DNA from: Bacteroidota bacterium | GTDB taxonomy: Bacteria; Bacteroidota; Bacteroidia; Chitinophagales; Chitinophagaceae | Direction: 5' to 3' | Length of the DNA: 43,051 nucleotides | Assembly (NCBI GenBank): GCA_029560415.1 | Contig: JAKQKY010000324.1 | Coordinates: 1-43,051 of the forward strand | In this document: piece after piece, positions 11,181-18,824 of the stretch | How the letters are laid out: every line of letters begins with the position of its first letter | Position numbering within the stretch: the stretch's first letter is position 1 | The notes under the pieces: model-generated | What the model was told of the DNA's origin: nothing | The model's input: only the letters and a program-made list of their open reading frames with translations | Database searches by the model: none | Position numbers and translations under genes: made by a program

Positions 11181-11768
11181 ATGAAAAGGATTGTTTGTTT
11201 CCTGCTTTTTTTATCGTTATTTATATGGATGTCCTGTTCAGAAAATAAACAGGCCAATGCAAATGACAATGCGAAACCAATCGATTCCCTCCAGGAAGAC
11301 CCCGTTAAGCAGGGCGAACACCTGGTGGCCATCATGGGTTGCAACGATTGCCATTCACCCAAAAAAATGGGCGCCCAGGGTCCCGAGATTATACCCGGGC
11401 TCATGTTGTCGGGTTATCCTTCCGACAGGCCCATCGCCCGGTTCGACAGTAACCTGGTAAAGACAGGTTTCGCCGTTTTCTACCCGGATTTAACCGCAGC
11501 GGCAGGTCCATGGGGAGTAAGCTTTGCGGGTAATCTCACACCCGATGAAACGGGTATCGGTACCTGGACGGAAGATCAGTTTCGTAAAGCACTCACCGAA
11601 GGTAAATTGAAAGGACAGGAGGGTGGCCGCACACTATTGCCCCCCATGCCCTGGATGAATTATAAAAGCCTTTCTGAAAAAGAAATCAGCAATATTTTCG
11701 CTTACCTGAAAAGCATCAAGCCTGTAAAAAATATGGTTCCGATGCCGGTGGCACCCGGGGCATGGTAA
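11181..11768 (+). CDS. Lipoprotein c-type cytochrome (single haem)
   Basis: A 195-residue protein with a lipobox signal peptide (ending SLFIWMSC, Cys19), so it is expected to be tethered to a membrane on the periplasmic side. The single haem-binding motif is C54-N-D-C57-H58. A distal Met ligand is probably Met156 in LLPPMPWMNY, the usual place in cytochrome c subunits of dehydrogenases. The helix before it (TEDQFRKALTEGKL) and the one after (SEKEISNIFAYLKSIKPV) complete the class I fold. It resembles small electron carriers that accept electrons from periplasmic dehydrogenases, but no dehydrogenase is next to it, so its partner is unknown. A dyad at 11127-11157 may control it. Confidence 0.88.
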   Translation: MKRIVCFLLFLSLFIWMSCSENKQANANDNAKPIDSLQEDPVKQGEHLVAIMGCNDCHSPKKMGAQGPEIIPGLMLSGYPSDRPIARFDSNLVKTGFAVFYPDLTAAAGPWGVSFAGNLTPDETGIGTWTEDQFRKALTEGKLKGQEGGRTLLPPMPWMNYKSLSEKEISNIFAYLKSIKPVKNMVPMPVAPGAW

Positions 11769-11825
11769 TCTTTTGCGGGTATGCATGACCGGTATCAGTA
11801 ATTTTTTGGTAGTCAAAACACGAAT

Positions 11826-12221
11826 ATGAAGGCATATAACGACACATTTTTTGCCCCGCAACTATTCATCAACAGTGGTGTATACGATATCAGTTTTTAC
11901 CAAAATGCATTCAATGCCAAAGAGCTTCGCCGATGGAATAACGACGATGGGAGCCTACATGTTGCAGAACTGTCTGTCAATGGAGCGCTCTTTCATGTGC
12001 ATGAAGATAAACCAGCAGCAGGTTTGCTGAGTCCTTCCAGGAATAATGGCACTACTGCATTGATCGGGCTTTTCGTGCCGGATGTGGATGCCTGTATGGA
12101 GCAGGCATTGGCTGCAGGGGCTACCTTAATATCAAAGGCTACTTCTTACGATTATGGCTACCGGCAAGGGGAGATTAAAGATCCATTCGGTCATGTATGG
12201 CTGATTGAAATGAAAATATAA
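11826..12221 (+). CDS. VOC (glyoxalase/PhnB-like) family protein
   Basis: A 131-residue protein made of two beta-alpha-beta-beta-beta modules, the VOC fold used by glyoxalases, dioxygenases and antibiotic-binding proteins. The PhnB-type pattern is visible: APQLFINSGVYDISFYQNAFNAKELRRW at the start, LFHVHEDKP in the middle, and VPDVDACMEQALAAGATLISKATSYDYGYRQGEIKDPFGHVWLIEMKI at the end. The final DPFGHVWLI with a terminal acidic residue is the family hallmark. Metal ligands and substrate cannot be fixed from sequence alone. A methyltransferase gene starts 36 nt downstream. Confidence 0.85.
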   Translation: MKAYNDTFFAPQLFINSGVYDISFYQNAFNAKELRRWNNDDGSLHVAELSVNGALFHVHEDKPAAGLLSPSRNNGTTALIGLFVPDVDACMEQALAAGATLISKATSYDYGYRQGEIKDPFGHVWLIEMKI

Positions 12222-12257
12222 AAATAGACCAGGCTTTACTGATTTTAGTATTTGAAC

Positions 12258-12896
12258 ATGGATAACAGAACACACACCATCGAAACATGGGATAAGGTTG
12301 CCGAGCTCTATCAAAGCAAATTCATGAGCCTTGATGCGTATAACCATGGCTACGACCTTTTCAGTTCCCTGCTGCAACCTGGAGGGGCATCCATATTGGA
12401 AATTGGATGTGGCCCCGGAAATATCACGAGCCAATTGCTGGCCAGGCGGCCTGATGTGAAGGTAACGGCTACTGATGTTGCTCCATCTATGATCGAACTC
12501 GCCAAAATTAACAACCCCGCAGCAACCTGTTTTGTGATGGATTGTAAAGATATCCTCAATATATCACCCGGTTTCCAGGGCATTGTTTGTGGCTTTTGCA
12601 TGCCTTATCTTTCAAAGGAAGAATCTGTCAAATTTTTCGCAGATTGTACCCAATTATTGACAAGCAATGGGATTGTATATCTCAGTTTAATTGAAGGCGA
12701 TTATGAATCATCAGGGTTCGAAACCAGTAGCTGCGGGAGATACCACATGTTTGTTCATTATTACAGCGAAACTTTTATACGGCAATGTTTCCATGAAAAT
12801 GGCTTTGAAATATTGCATTTCGAAAGACTCGTATTTGAGCGGCCGGGAAAACCGCCTTCATCCGAATTAATATGGATCGTTCAGAAAATAAAGTGA
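12258..12896 (+). CDS. Class I SAM-dependent methyltransferase
   Basis: A 212-residue Rossmann-fold methyltransferase. I use the ATG at 12258 rather than the TTG two codons earlier. Motif I, which holds S-adenosylmethionine, is ILEIGCGPGN near residue 48. The acidic residue ending strand 2 is in VTATDVAPSMIELAK. The post-I and motif IV regions follow (FVMDCKDI, FQGIVCGFCMPYLS). The C-terminal part (YHMFVHYYSETFIRQCFHENGFEILHFERL) is typical of small-molecule methyltransferases of the Methyltransf_25 type. Acceptor substrate unknown. It sits in a co-directional row with the VOC protein and the S41 peptidase, but spacings of 36 and 56 nt leave operon membership open. Confidence 0.88.
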   Translation: MDNRTHTIETWDKVAELYQSKFMSLDAYNHGYDLFSSLLQPGGASILEIGCGPGNITSQLLARRPDVKVTATDVAPSMIELAKINNPAATCFVMDCKDILNISPGFQGIVCGFCMPYLSKEESVKFFADCTQLLTSNGIVYLSLIEGDYESSGFETSSCGRYHMFVHYYSETFIRQCFHENGFEILHFERLVFERPGKPPSSELIWIVQKIK

Positions 12897-12952
12897 TCAA
12901 ATCATATAGTGTATGTTCATCTAAATACAAAACCTTAAAAGCATTTTCCGGT

Positions 12953-13966
12953 ATGAAAATGTTACTGATCATAGCATGTTTAATTTTGTTCCAGGTAAAT
13001 TCTGTTGCACAATTGCCGGTTAACAAGGTTTATCAACAAATAAAGGAGAAAAGCATTCACCGGGGTGAGACCAACTGGCACCAGGTAGATTCAGCATTTG
13101 CCGCCAGGCTGGCCGCTGCAAAATCGGCAAAGGATACCATCAACAGCCTCGTGCGGGTATTTGAAATGATGAACGACTACCATAGCCAGGTGATCTATAA
13201 TCATAACGCCTATGCGAATTTTCCTGATTTTCCCGACAGTATTTTTCAAAAACTACGTCCATTGGTAGTTAAGGCGCAGCAGGAGAGTGGGCGTATACGT
13301 ACACAATTTTTGAATCAGCAGGTGCTCTATGTACAGGTGCCGGGCATCCAGGCCCAGGGGGAACAGGTGAACAGGATGGCACAGGCATTATCCGACAGTA
13401 TCTGCCGTTATTCACAACTCCAGCCCAAAGGATTTATTATCGACCTTCGCCTCAACATGGGTGGCCAACTGTCCGTTATGTTATCTGGCCTGCAACCCTT
13501 ACTGGGGAATGGATACATTGGTGGCGGTGTTGATTTGACTCAAAAGGAAACCAAACGATTCGAGATGGTTGCAGGCAACCTGGAGATTAATAAAAAGGCC
13601 ATGACATCGATATGGCATCAATGCCAGGGATCATTTGAGCAAATGCCGGTAGCTGTTTTAATTGGCCCCGTTACAGCTAGTTCCGGCAGTATCACCGCCA
13701 TTGCCTTTAAGCAACGGCCCAATACAATCTTTATCGGCGAACCAACGGCAGATGGTTATTCAACAGGGAATGATTATTTTTATTTCACTGAGAACCTGTT
13801 GCTGAATCTTTCAACAGAATATAGCCAGGACAGGAAGGGGATTGTTTACACGCATTCTGTGCATCCCGATCTGTTGATAGATGGGGATGTTGATTTTGAT
13901 AACCAGGATAAGGATCCCGGAATTAAGGCAGCATTGAATTGGTTTCGAACAGCGTATGACCGGTAA
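12953..13966 (+). CDS. Secreted S41 family peptidase
   Basis: The open frame reaches back to 12872 inside the methyltransferase gene, but the ATG at 12953 gives a clean signal peptide (MKMLLIIACLILFQVNSVAQ), leaving 337 residues. The tricorn/C-terminal-processing protease core is recognisable: a His in the FEMMNDYHSQVIY region, the strand FIIDLRLNMGGQLSVM, and the nucleophile region AVLIGPVTASSGSITAIAFKQRP. It continues with TIFIGEPTADGYSTGNDYFYF and the terminal HPDLLIDGD. The Lys usual in CtpA-type members (GKG after the Ser helix) is absent here, so it belongs to the tricorn-like branch. It lacks an obvious PDZ domain and is shorter than most relatives. Confidence 0.85.
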   Translation: MKMLLIIACLILFQVNSVAQLPVNKVYQQIKEKSIHRGETNWHQVDSAFAARLAAAKSAKDTINSLVRVFEMMNDYHSQVIYNHNAYANFPDFPDSIFQKLRPLVVKAQQESGRIRTQFLNQQVLYVQVPGIQAQGEQVNRMAQALSDSICRYSQLQPKGFIIDLRLNMGGQLSVMLSGLQPLLGNGYIGGGVDLTQKETKRFEMVAGNLEINKKAMTSIWHQCQGSFEQMPVAVLIGPVTASSGSITAIAFKQRPNTIFIGEPTADGYSTGNDYFYFTENLLLNLSTEYSQDRKGIVYTHSVHPDLLIDGDVDFDNQDKDPGIKAALNWFRTAYDR

Positions 13967-14008
13967 CGTTAGTTTAACCGTTGTGCAAAAAATGATCAAT
14001 CATAAGAA

Positions 14009-14401
14009 ATGAAAGCGACAAAATCAGTTATTCCTGCAGGGGTAGATCTATACATCGGATCCTTCCCGGACACTACCCGAATGAAACTGGAACAACTACG
14101 GGATATCATACGAGCCATCGCTCCGGAGGCAACGGAACACATCAGTTACCAGATGCCAGCCTATTCACTGCACGGGCCCATGGTATATTTTGCCGGGTAT
14201 AAAAATCATATCGGTTTTTATCCCTGTGCATCAGGTATTGAAGTGTTTAAAGATGAATTCAGCAAGTATAAATGGTCAAAAGGAGCCGTACAATTCCCAC
14301 TAGATAAGCCTTTGCCTGTTACCCTGATCAAAAAGATCGTAAGCTACCGGAGAAAAGAAAACCTGCAGAAAGCCTTGCTGAAGGGGAAATCTGCAAAGTA
14401 A
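14009..14401 (+). CDS. DUF1801 (YdhG-like) family protein
   Basis: A 130-residue protein with the DUF1801 pattern. It opens with VDLYIGSFPDTTRMKLEQLRDIIRAIAPEATEHISYQMPAYSLHGPMVYFAGYKNHIGFYPCASGIEVFKDEF and ends with VQFPLDKPLPVTLIKKIVSYRRKEN. The same fold is found in the Bacillus iron chaperone Fra (frataxin-like), and some members are annotated as iron chaperones, but acidic iron-binding residues are not obvious here, so that role is only possible. It is cytoplasmic. A strong hairpin terminator follows 50 nt downstream. Confidence 0.85.
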   Translation: MKATKSVIPAGVDLYIGSFPDTTRMKLEQLRDIIRAIAPEATEHISYQMPAYSLHGPMVYFAGYKNHIGFYPCASGIEVFKDEFSKYKWSKGAVQFPLDKPLPVTLIKKIVSYRRKENLQKALLKGKSAK

Positions 14402-14451
14402 ATCCCCGGACGTTTGATCTTAATCACCCCAACCATATGTAATACATACAG

Positions 14452-14480
14452 CAAAAGGCAACCCAATGAGTTGCCTTTTG
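14452..14480. terminator. Bidirectional intrinsic terminator
   Basis: A perfect 11-bp stem CAAAAGGCAAC (14452-14462) and GTTGCCTTTTG (14470-14480) around CCAATGA, followed by AATTTTTT. It lies between the converging DUF1801 gene and the small minus-strand gene and can serve both. Confidence 0.8.
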
Positions 14481-14522
14481 AATTTTTTAAAATTCAGTTG
14501 TCAGGTGACTTTTATTAGATAA

Positions 14523-14780
14523 TCAATTCTCCATTACAAATTTCCTTCCGCTGTTGATCTTTTCGATCCCCGCAGAAGTGATGGATATGACCAGGGTATC
14601 TTCCAGGCTGGTTACAATCAATCCCTCAATTTCCAATAAACGCAGGTGTTGTTGAATAACGCCCCATTCCTGGAATTGACGCAATATGATTTCCCTTGGT
14701 CGGCATTTGTATGTTTCCGGTTTAGGGTCTTCCTTAGTGATATTATATAAAGTAAGTAGTGTTTTATAATGGGCTTCCAT
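14523..14780 (-). CDS. Small winged-helix-like hypothetical protein
   Basis: An 85-residue protein if started at the ATG at 14780 (MEAHYKTLLTLYNITKED...). The frame is open for 30 further codons upstream, but that part is AT-rich and low in complexity and I leave it out. The sequence REIILRQFQEWGVIQQHLRLLEIEGLIVTSLEDTLVISITSAGIEKI looks like helix-helix-wing: a helix pair followed by a beta hairpin and a last helix, as in MarR or PadR-type DNA-binding folds. It is too short to be sure and no family is recognised. It could be a small regulator or an unrelated protein. Confidence 0.5.
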   Translation of the reverse strand: MEAHYKTLLTLYNITKEDPKPETYKCRPREIILRQFQEWGVIQQHLRLLEIEGLIVTSLEDTLVISITSAGIEKINSGRKFVMEN

Positions 14781-14998
14781 GCGATAAATATATTTTAAAT
14801 TGATGGAATGCGATTGAAAATTTATTGACAAGTTTTTAAAATATTGGGGAGAATATTTGTAAGTAGGCATTTAACCCGGCCTACCGGCCGTATTAGAATT
14901 TTTTCTACAAATAAAACCCAATTAAACATTCAATTTAGTTGAAAACCAGCAACCCATTCCCTGGCATCCCGTTTACAACAAGAGATTGCCAATTCCTG

Positions 14999-15034
14999 TC
15001 ACAAATATAGATGATATCCATCATATGTTTGTGA
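14999..15034. promoter_or_regulatory. 36-bp imperfect dyad upstream of the histidine kinase
   Basis: The left half TCACAAATATAGATGATA (14999-15016) and the right half TCCATCATATGTTTGTGA (15017-15034) are complementary at 15 of 18 positions. The outermost seven bases on each side (TCACAAA/TTTGTGA) match perfectly. The right half contains the TTTG at 15028-15031 that I read as the -33 element of the kinase promoter, so a bound protein would compete with RNA polymerase. Position and size suit an operator. The binding protein is unknown. Confidence 0.5.
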
Positions 15035-15054
15035 CGTAAAGGGCCTCTATTTTG
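15028..15054 (+). promoter_or_regulatory. Putative promoter of the six-PAS histidine kinase
   Basis: TTTG (15028-15031), a 16-nt spacer, then TATTTTG (15048-15054). It resembles the Bacteroidota promoter but the spacer is short and the -7 element lacks one base. If it is used, the leader before the ATG at 15145 would be about 85 nt. Confidence 0.35.
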
Positions 15055-15144
15055 TAATCTGCTTTTTTGAGTAAAACAATACTTAATACTGAATCGGGTG
15101 AATATGGTTTTGTGAAGCTTTCAACGAATACCTAATCTGAATCT

Positions 15145-18100
15145 ATGTCAATAAAACGAAATGCCCGATTCGGACTGATTAAAGGCGTGATCATCCTCCT
15201 TTTATTGATCTCAACCATCATCATTTTTTATATTTTGGAAACACGCCTGGTAGTGGAAAGCGCCAGACAGATTTCCAGAACCCAGGAAGTGATGTACCGG
15301 TCCGAAAAACTTTTATCCCTGTTCACTGAAGCCGAAACGGGTGCCCGGGCATACTTACTTACCGGGAATGAATTTTATAAAAGATCATTCAATATCGCCC
15401 GGGATGAATTGCCCGGCGCTGGCAAGGCTTTACATGCACTGGTTACAGAAAATAAGCTGCAAATCCGCTACCTCGATTCACTTGATCAGATTGGTAATGA
15501 GAGGCTGAAGTATTCAGATAGGATCATCCGGTTAAAACCAAATTTAATATTGATTGAAACACAACAAATCGTGACCCAGGGCAACAGTGTCGATTACCTC
15601 AATGCCATCAGGCTGATCACTAAAAAGTTTCAGCAACTGGAAAACAATATCATGGAACAGGTCATCAAAACCAACCGGCAGGCCGCTTCCTTTCAATATG
15701 TATTATCGCTGATCATTATTGTGACGCTGGTTTTGCTCCTCATCCTTCTAATCCTCAAAGAAAAAAGATCTGCTACTAAAAGATTCAGGCAATATTCGGA
15801 AGATATCTACCAGGGATTGCTGGAATCGGCCCCGGATGCAATGATCGTACTCAACCGACAGGCCAGAATCATTCTGGTAAATAAGCAAACCGAAAAATTA
15901 TTCGGTTATACAAGAAACCAATTATCCGGCCAGGATGTCTCGATCCTTGTACCCGAAAAATACCGGAGGGTTAAATTTTACCATGGTTTTGAAGATAAAG
16001 GAGTAGATACAGCTCATCCTTTTGTCATGAGCCGTGAATTGCTGGCTTTAAAGATCAATGGCAGTGAATTCCCGGTAGAGATCAGTGCATCCTGGGTAAC
16101 CGGAGAAAAAGAATCATTGCTATTTGTATCGGTCAGGGATATCTCGGAGCGAAAAGAAGATCAGTCAAAGATCGATTCCCTGGTGAAACAGGTCAACCAG
16201 GCAAATGACGCAATCTATATCCTGGATGAAAAGTTTTGCGTGAAGAGCTGGAACATGGGTGCGTATAACCTGTACGGTTATACTGAAGCAGAAGCGTTGG
16301 GAAAAAATCCATTCTATTTGTTGAATGTAGATAAGGATACAGTTTTTTTTGATAAAACGATTGCAGAAATAGCCAGGAATAATTATTGGAAGGGCGAGCT
16401 CAAACGACACAGCAAATCAGGCGATGAACTCTATATCCACAATTCAGTGACCACGATCCAAAACCAGCATGATCAGATCACAGGCTACGTTGTAGTGGGA
16501 CAAGATATCACTGGAGAAAAGAAACTCAGGGAACAGGTAAACCACCTGGCCGCCATAGTAGAACAATCATCAGAAGCTATTATCTCACGAAATGTTAACA
16601 GGGAGATCAGCAGTTGGAACCAGGGTGCAGAGAGAATGTTCGGCTTTACACGCGATGAAGTGTTGGGCAAATCTGCGATACAAATTGGTATGATCAGGTT
16701 TTCTACAGCCGAACTCGAAGATCTTGAAATGCATTTACAGCAAGAAGGAACATGGCGGGCAGAAAAACAATTATATCATAAAAATGGAAACATGTTTTAT
16801 GGGGCCATCACGGCCAATGTATTGAAGGATGAAAACGGCCAGGTGACCTACATAGTATTTATCATCAAAGACATTAGCCTGCGAAAAGAGCTGGAAATAG
16901 CCTTGCAGAAGAATACCGAAGCGCTTGAATTGAAACTGGCCAAACGCACCGAAGATATCCTTAAAAGTGAAAAACGTTTCCGGGCATTACTTGAAAATAA
17001 TTATGATATCATTTCCTTGCTCGATCGTTCGTTCAGGGTTTTTTACAGGAGTCCCTCTGCATACCGGATTACCGGTTGGTCGAACGAAGAACTGATTGGA
17101 AAGGATGGCACGGGTAATATTCATCCTGATGATATTCCAAAGGCACAGGAAATTGTACAGGAACTTATGCAGCATCACGGCAAACCCATCACTTGTTCAT
17201 TCAGAAATATGCACAAAGATGGTCATTATCAAATGCTGGAAGGGATGGTGGTCAACCTGCTGGATAATGAAAATGTAAAAGCCATCGTGTTTAATTTCCG
17301 GGATGTAACCGATCGGGTAGAAGCCGATGAAAAATTATTGGCCAGTGAACAACGATTCAGATCGCTGATTGAGCATAGCGCTGAAGGGATCACCTTAACC
17401 AATTTCGAAGGCAAAGTATTTTACAGAAGTGCCAGTGCGGAAAAGATCATGGGGAAATTGCCATTAGATAAAACCATCAACAGGACGCATCCAGATGATA
17501 TCATGCTCATCAGTGATATTACTGAAAGTTTGTTTAAGGAACCAGGAAAGCCATTTGAATTCCAGGCCAGGTTCATGCATGCGGAGGGCCATTATGTTTG
17601 GCTGGAAGGAACCTTTACCAATTTATTGCACGTGGATTCTGTAAAAGCCATTGTGGCCAATTTCAGGGATGTGACCAACCGTAAAATAACGGAAGAGAAA
17701 CTAAAAGAAAGTGAAATTCATTTCAGGGATACGCTTGATGAAATGCTGGAAGGCGTACAGATCATAGGATTCGACTGGAAGTACCAATATGTAAATGATG
17801 CGATGGCCCAGCATGGTAAGTATAAAAAAGAAGAACTTATTGGGCATACCGTTATGGAAATGTATCCTGGAATTGAAGAAACGTCGATCTATAATATTTA
17901 CGAAGAATGTTTCCGGGATCGTGTAACCATTCACCTTGAAAATGAATTTGTTTTTCCGGATAAAACAGTTTCCTGGTTCGAATTGAGCTTTCAGCCTGTA
18001 CCCCAGGGAATATTCATACTTTCAGTTGACATCACCGAACGTAAACATGCCGAGCAAAAAGTGAACCAGCTCAATGCCAGTCTTGAATTAAGGGTATCAC

Positions 18101-18801
18101 AACGTACCGAACAGTTAATGAAAATGAACCAGGAACTGGAAGCGTTTTCCTATTCTGTTTCACATGACCTAAGAGCACCGTTAAGAGCAATTCTTGGATT
18201 TACTAACATCCTGGAGGAAGATTACAGCAGCAAATTAGATGATGAAGCCAGGAGAATCACAGGGGTTATTAAAAATAATACAATCAGGATGGCTACCCTG
18301 ATCGATGACCTGCTCGGATTCAGCCGCACGAGCAGGCATGAACTCATAAAAACCAATGTTAACATGGAAATCCTGGTTCGGGATATCATTTCCGACCAGG
18401 AAGGGGCTCCTTCTGAAAAATCCATTGAATGGAATATTACCACATTGCCGGTTGTGTATGCCGACCCGGGTAGCCTGCGGCAGGTATGGATAAACCTCGT
18501 TTCCAATGCAGTAAAGTATTCCGGCAAAGAGGAAACTCCACGAATTGATATTGGCTCACAGGAAGGAGTAGACGAAACCATTTTTTATATCAAAGACAAT
18601 GGAGTAGGTTTTGATGAGAAGTATAAGGAGAAGTTATTTAAAGTATTTCAAAGGTTGCATCGCAATGAAGAATTTGAAGGCACCGGGGTAGGTTTGGCGA
18701 TCGTGGAAAAGATCATATCAAAACATGGAGGCCGCACCTGGGCAAGCTCTGTGAAAGGAGGTGGCGCTACATTCTTTTTTACACTTCCTTCAAATGGTTG
18801 A
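15145..18801 (+). CDS. CHASE3-PAS(x6) sensor histidine kinase
   Basis: A 1218-residue membrane sensor. Two hydrophobic helices (about 11-31 and 184-204) bracket a periplasmic CHASE3-type domain (EVMYRSEKLLSLFTEAETGARAYLLTGN). Six PAS domains follow at roughly 220-340, 345-460, 465-585, 608-730, 735-855 and 860-980. PAS4 and PAS5 are close copies of each other (FRxLxExxxxxIxLxxxxxxVFYRSxSAxxIxG... HPDDI... FNFRDVT). After a coiled-coil linker comes HisKA with phospho-acceptor His1007 (SVSHDLRAPLR), then HATPase_c with the N box (NLVSNAVKYS), DNGVGFD and GTGVGLAIVEKI. All catalytic boxes are present. There is no receiver domain and no response regulator gene in the window, so its output partner is unknown. 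A dyad lies upstream, and it converges on the cyclase gene 23 nt away. Confidence 0.95.
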   Translation: MSIKRNARFGLIKGVIILLLLISTIIIFYILETRLVVESARQISRTQEVMYRSEKLLSLFTEAETGARAYLLTGNEFYKRSFNIARDELPGAGKALHALVTENKLQIRYLDSLDQIGNERLKYSDRIIRLKPNLILIETQQIVTQGNSVDYLNAIRLITKKFQQLENNIMEQVIKTNRQAASFQYVLSLIIIVTLVLLLILLILKEKRSATKRFRQYSEDIYQGLLESAPDAMIVLNRQARIILVNKQTEKLFGYTRNQLSGQDVSILVPEKYRRVKFYHGFEDKGVDTAHPFVMSRELLALKINGSEFPVEISASWVTGEKESLLFVSVRDISERKEDQSKIDSLVKQVNQANDAIYILDEKFCVKSWNMGAYNLYGYTEAEALGKNPFYLLNVDKDTVFFDKTIAEIARNNYWKGELKRHSKSGDELYIHNSVTTIQNQHDQITGYVVVGQDITGEKKLREQVNHLAAIVEQSSEAIISRNVNREISSWNQGAERMFGFTRDEVLGKSAIQIGMIRFSTAELEDLEMHLQQEGTWRAEKQLYHKNGNMFYGAITANVLKDENGQVTYIVFIIKDISLRKELEIALQKNTEALELKLAKRTEDILKSEKRFRALLENNYDIISLLDRSFRVFYRSPSAYRITGWSNEELIGKDGTGNIHPDDIPKAQEIVQELMQHHGKPITCSFRNMHKDGHYQMLEGMVVNLLDNENVKAIVFNFRDVTDRVEADEKLLASEQRFRSLIEHSAEGITLTNFEGKVFYRSASAEKIMGKLPLDKTINRTHPDDIMLISDITESLFKEPGKPFEFQARFMHAEGHYVWLEGTFTNLLHVDSVKAIVANFRDVTNRKITEEKLKESEIHFRDTLDEMLEGVQIIGFDWKYQYVNDAMAQHGKYKKEELIGHTVMEMYPGIEETSIYNIYEECFRDRVTIHLENEFVFPDKTVSWFELSFQPVPQGIFILSVDITERKHAEQKVNQLNASLELRVSQRTEQLMKMNQELEAFSYSVSHDLRAPLRAILGFTNILEEDYSSKLDDEARRITGVIKNNTIRMATLIDDLLGFSRTSRHELIKTNVNMEILVRDIISDQEGAPSEKSIEWNITTLPVVYADPGSLRQVWINLVSNAVKYSGKEETPRIDIGSQEGVDETIFYIKDNGVGFDEKYKEKLFKVFQRLHRNEEFEGTGVGLAIVEKIISKHGGRTWASSVKGGGATFFFTLPSNG

Positions 18802-18824
18802 AACAATAAAATTTCACTTTTGAA

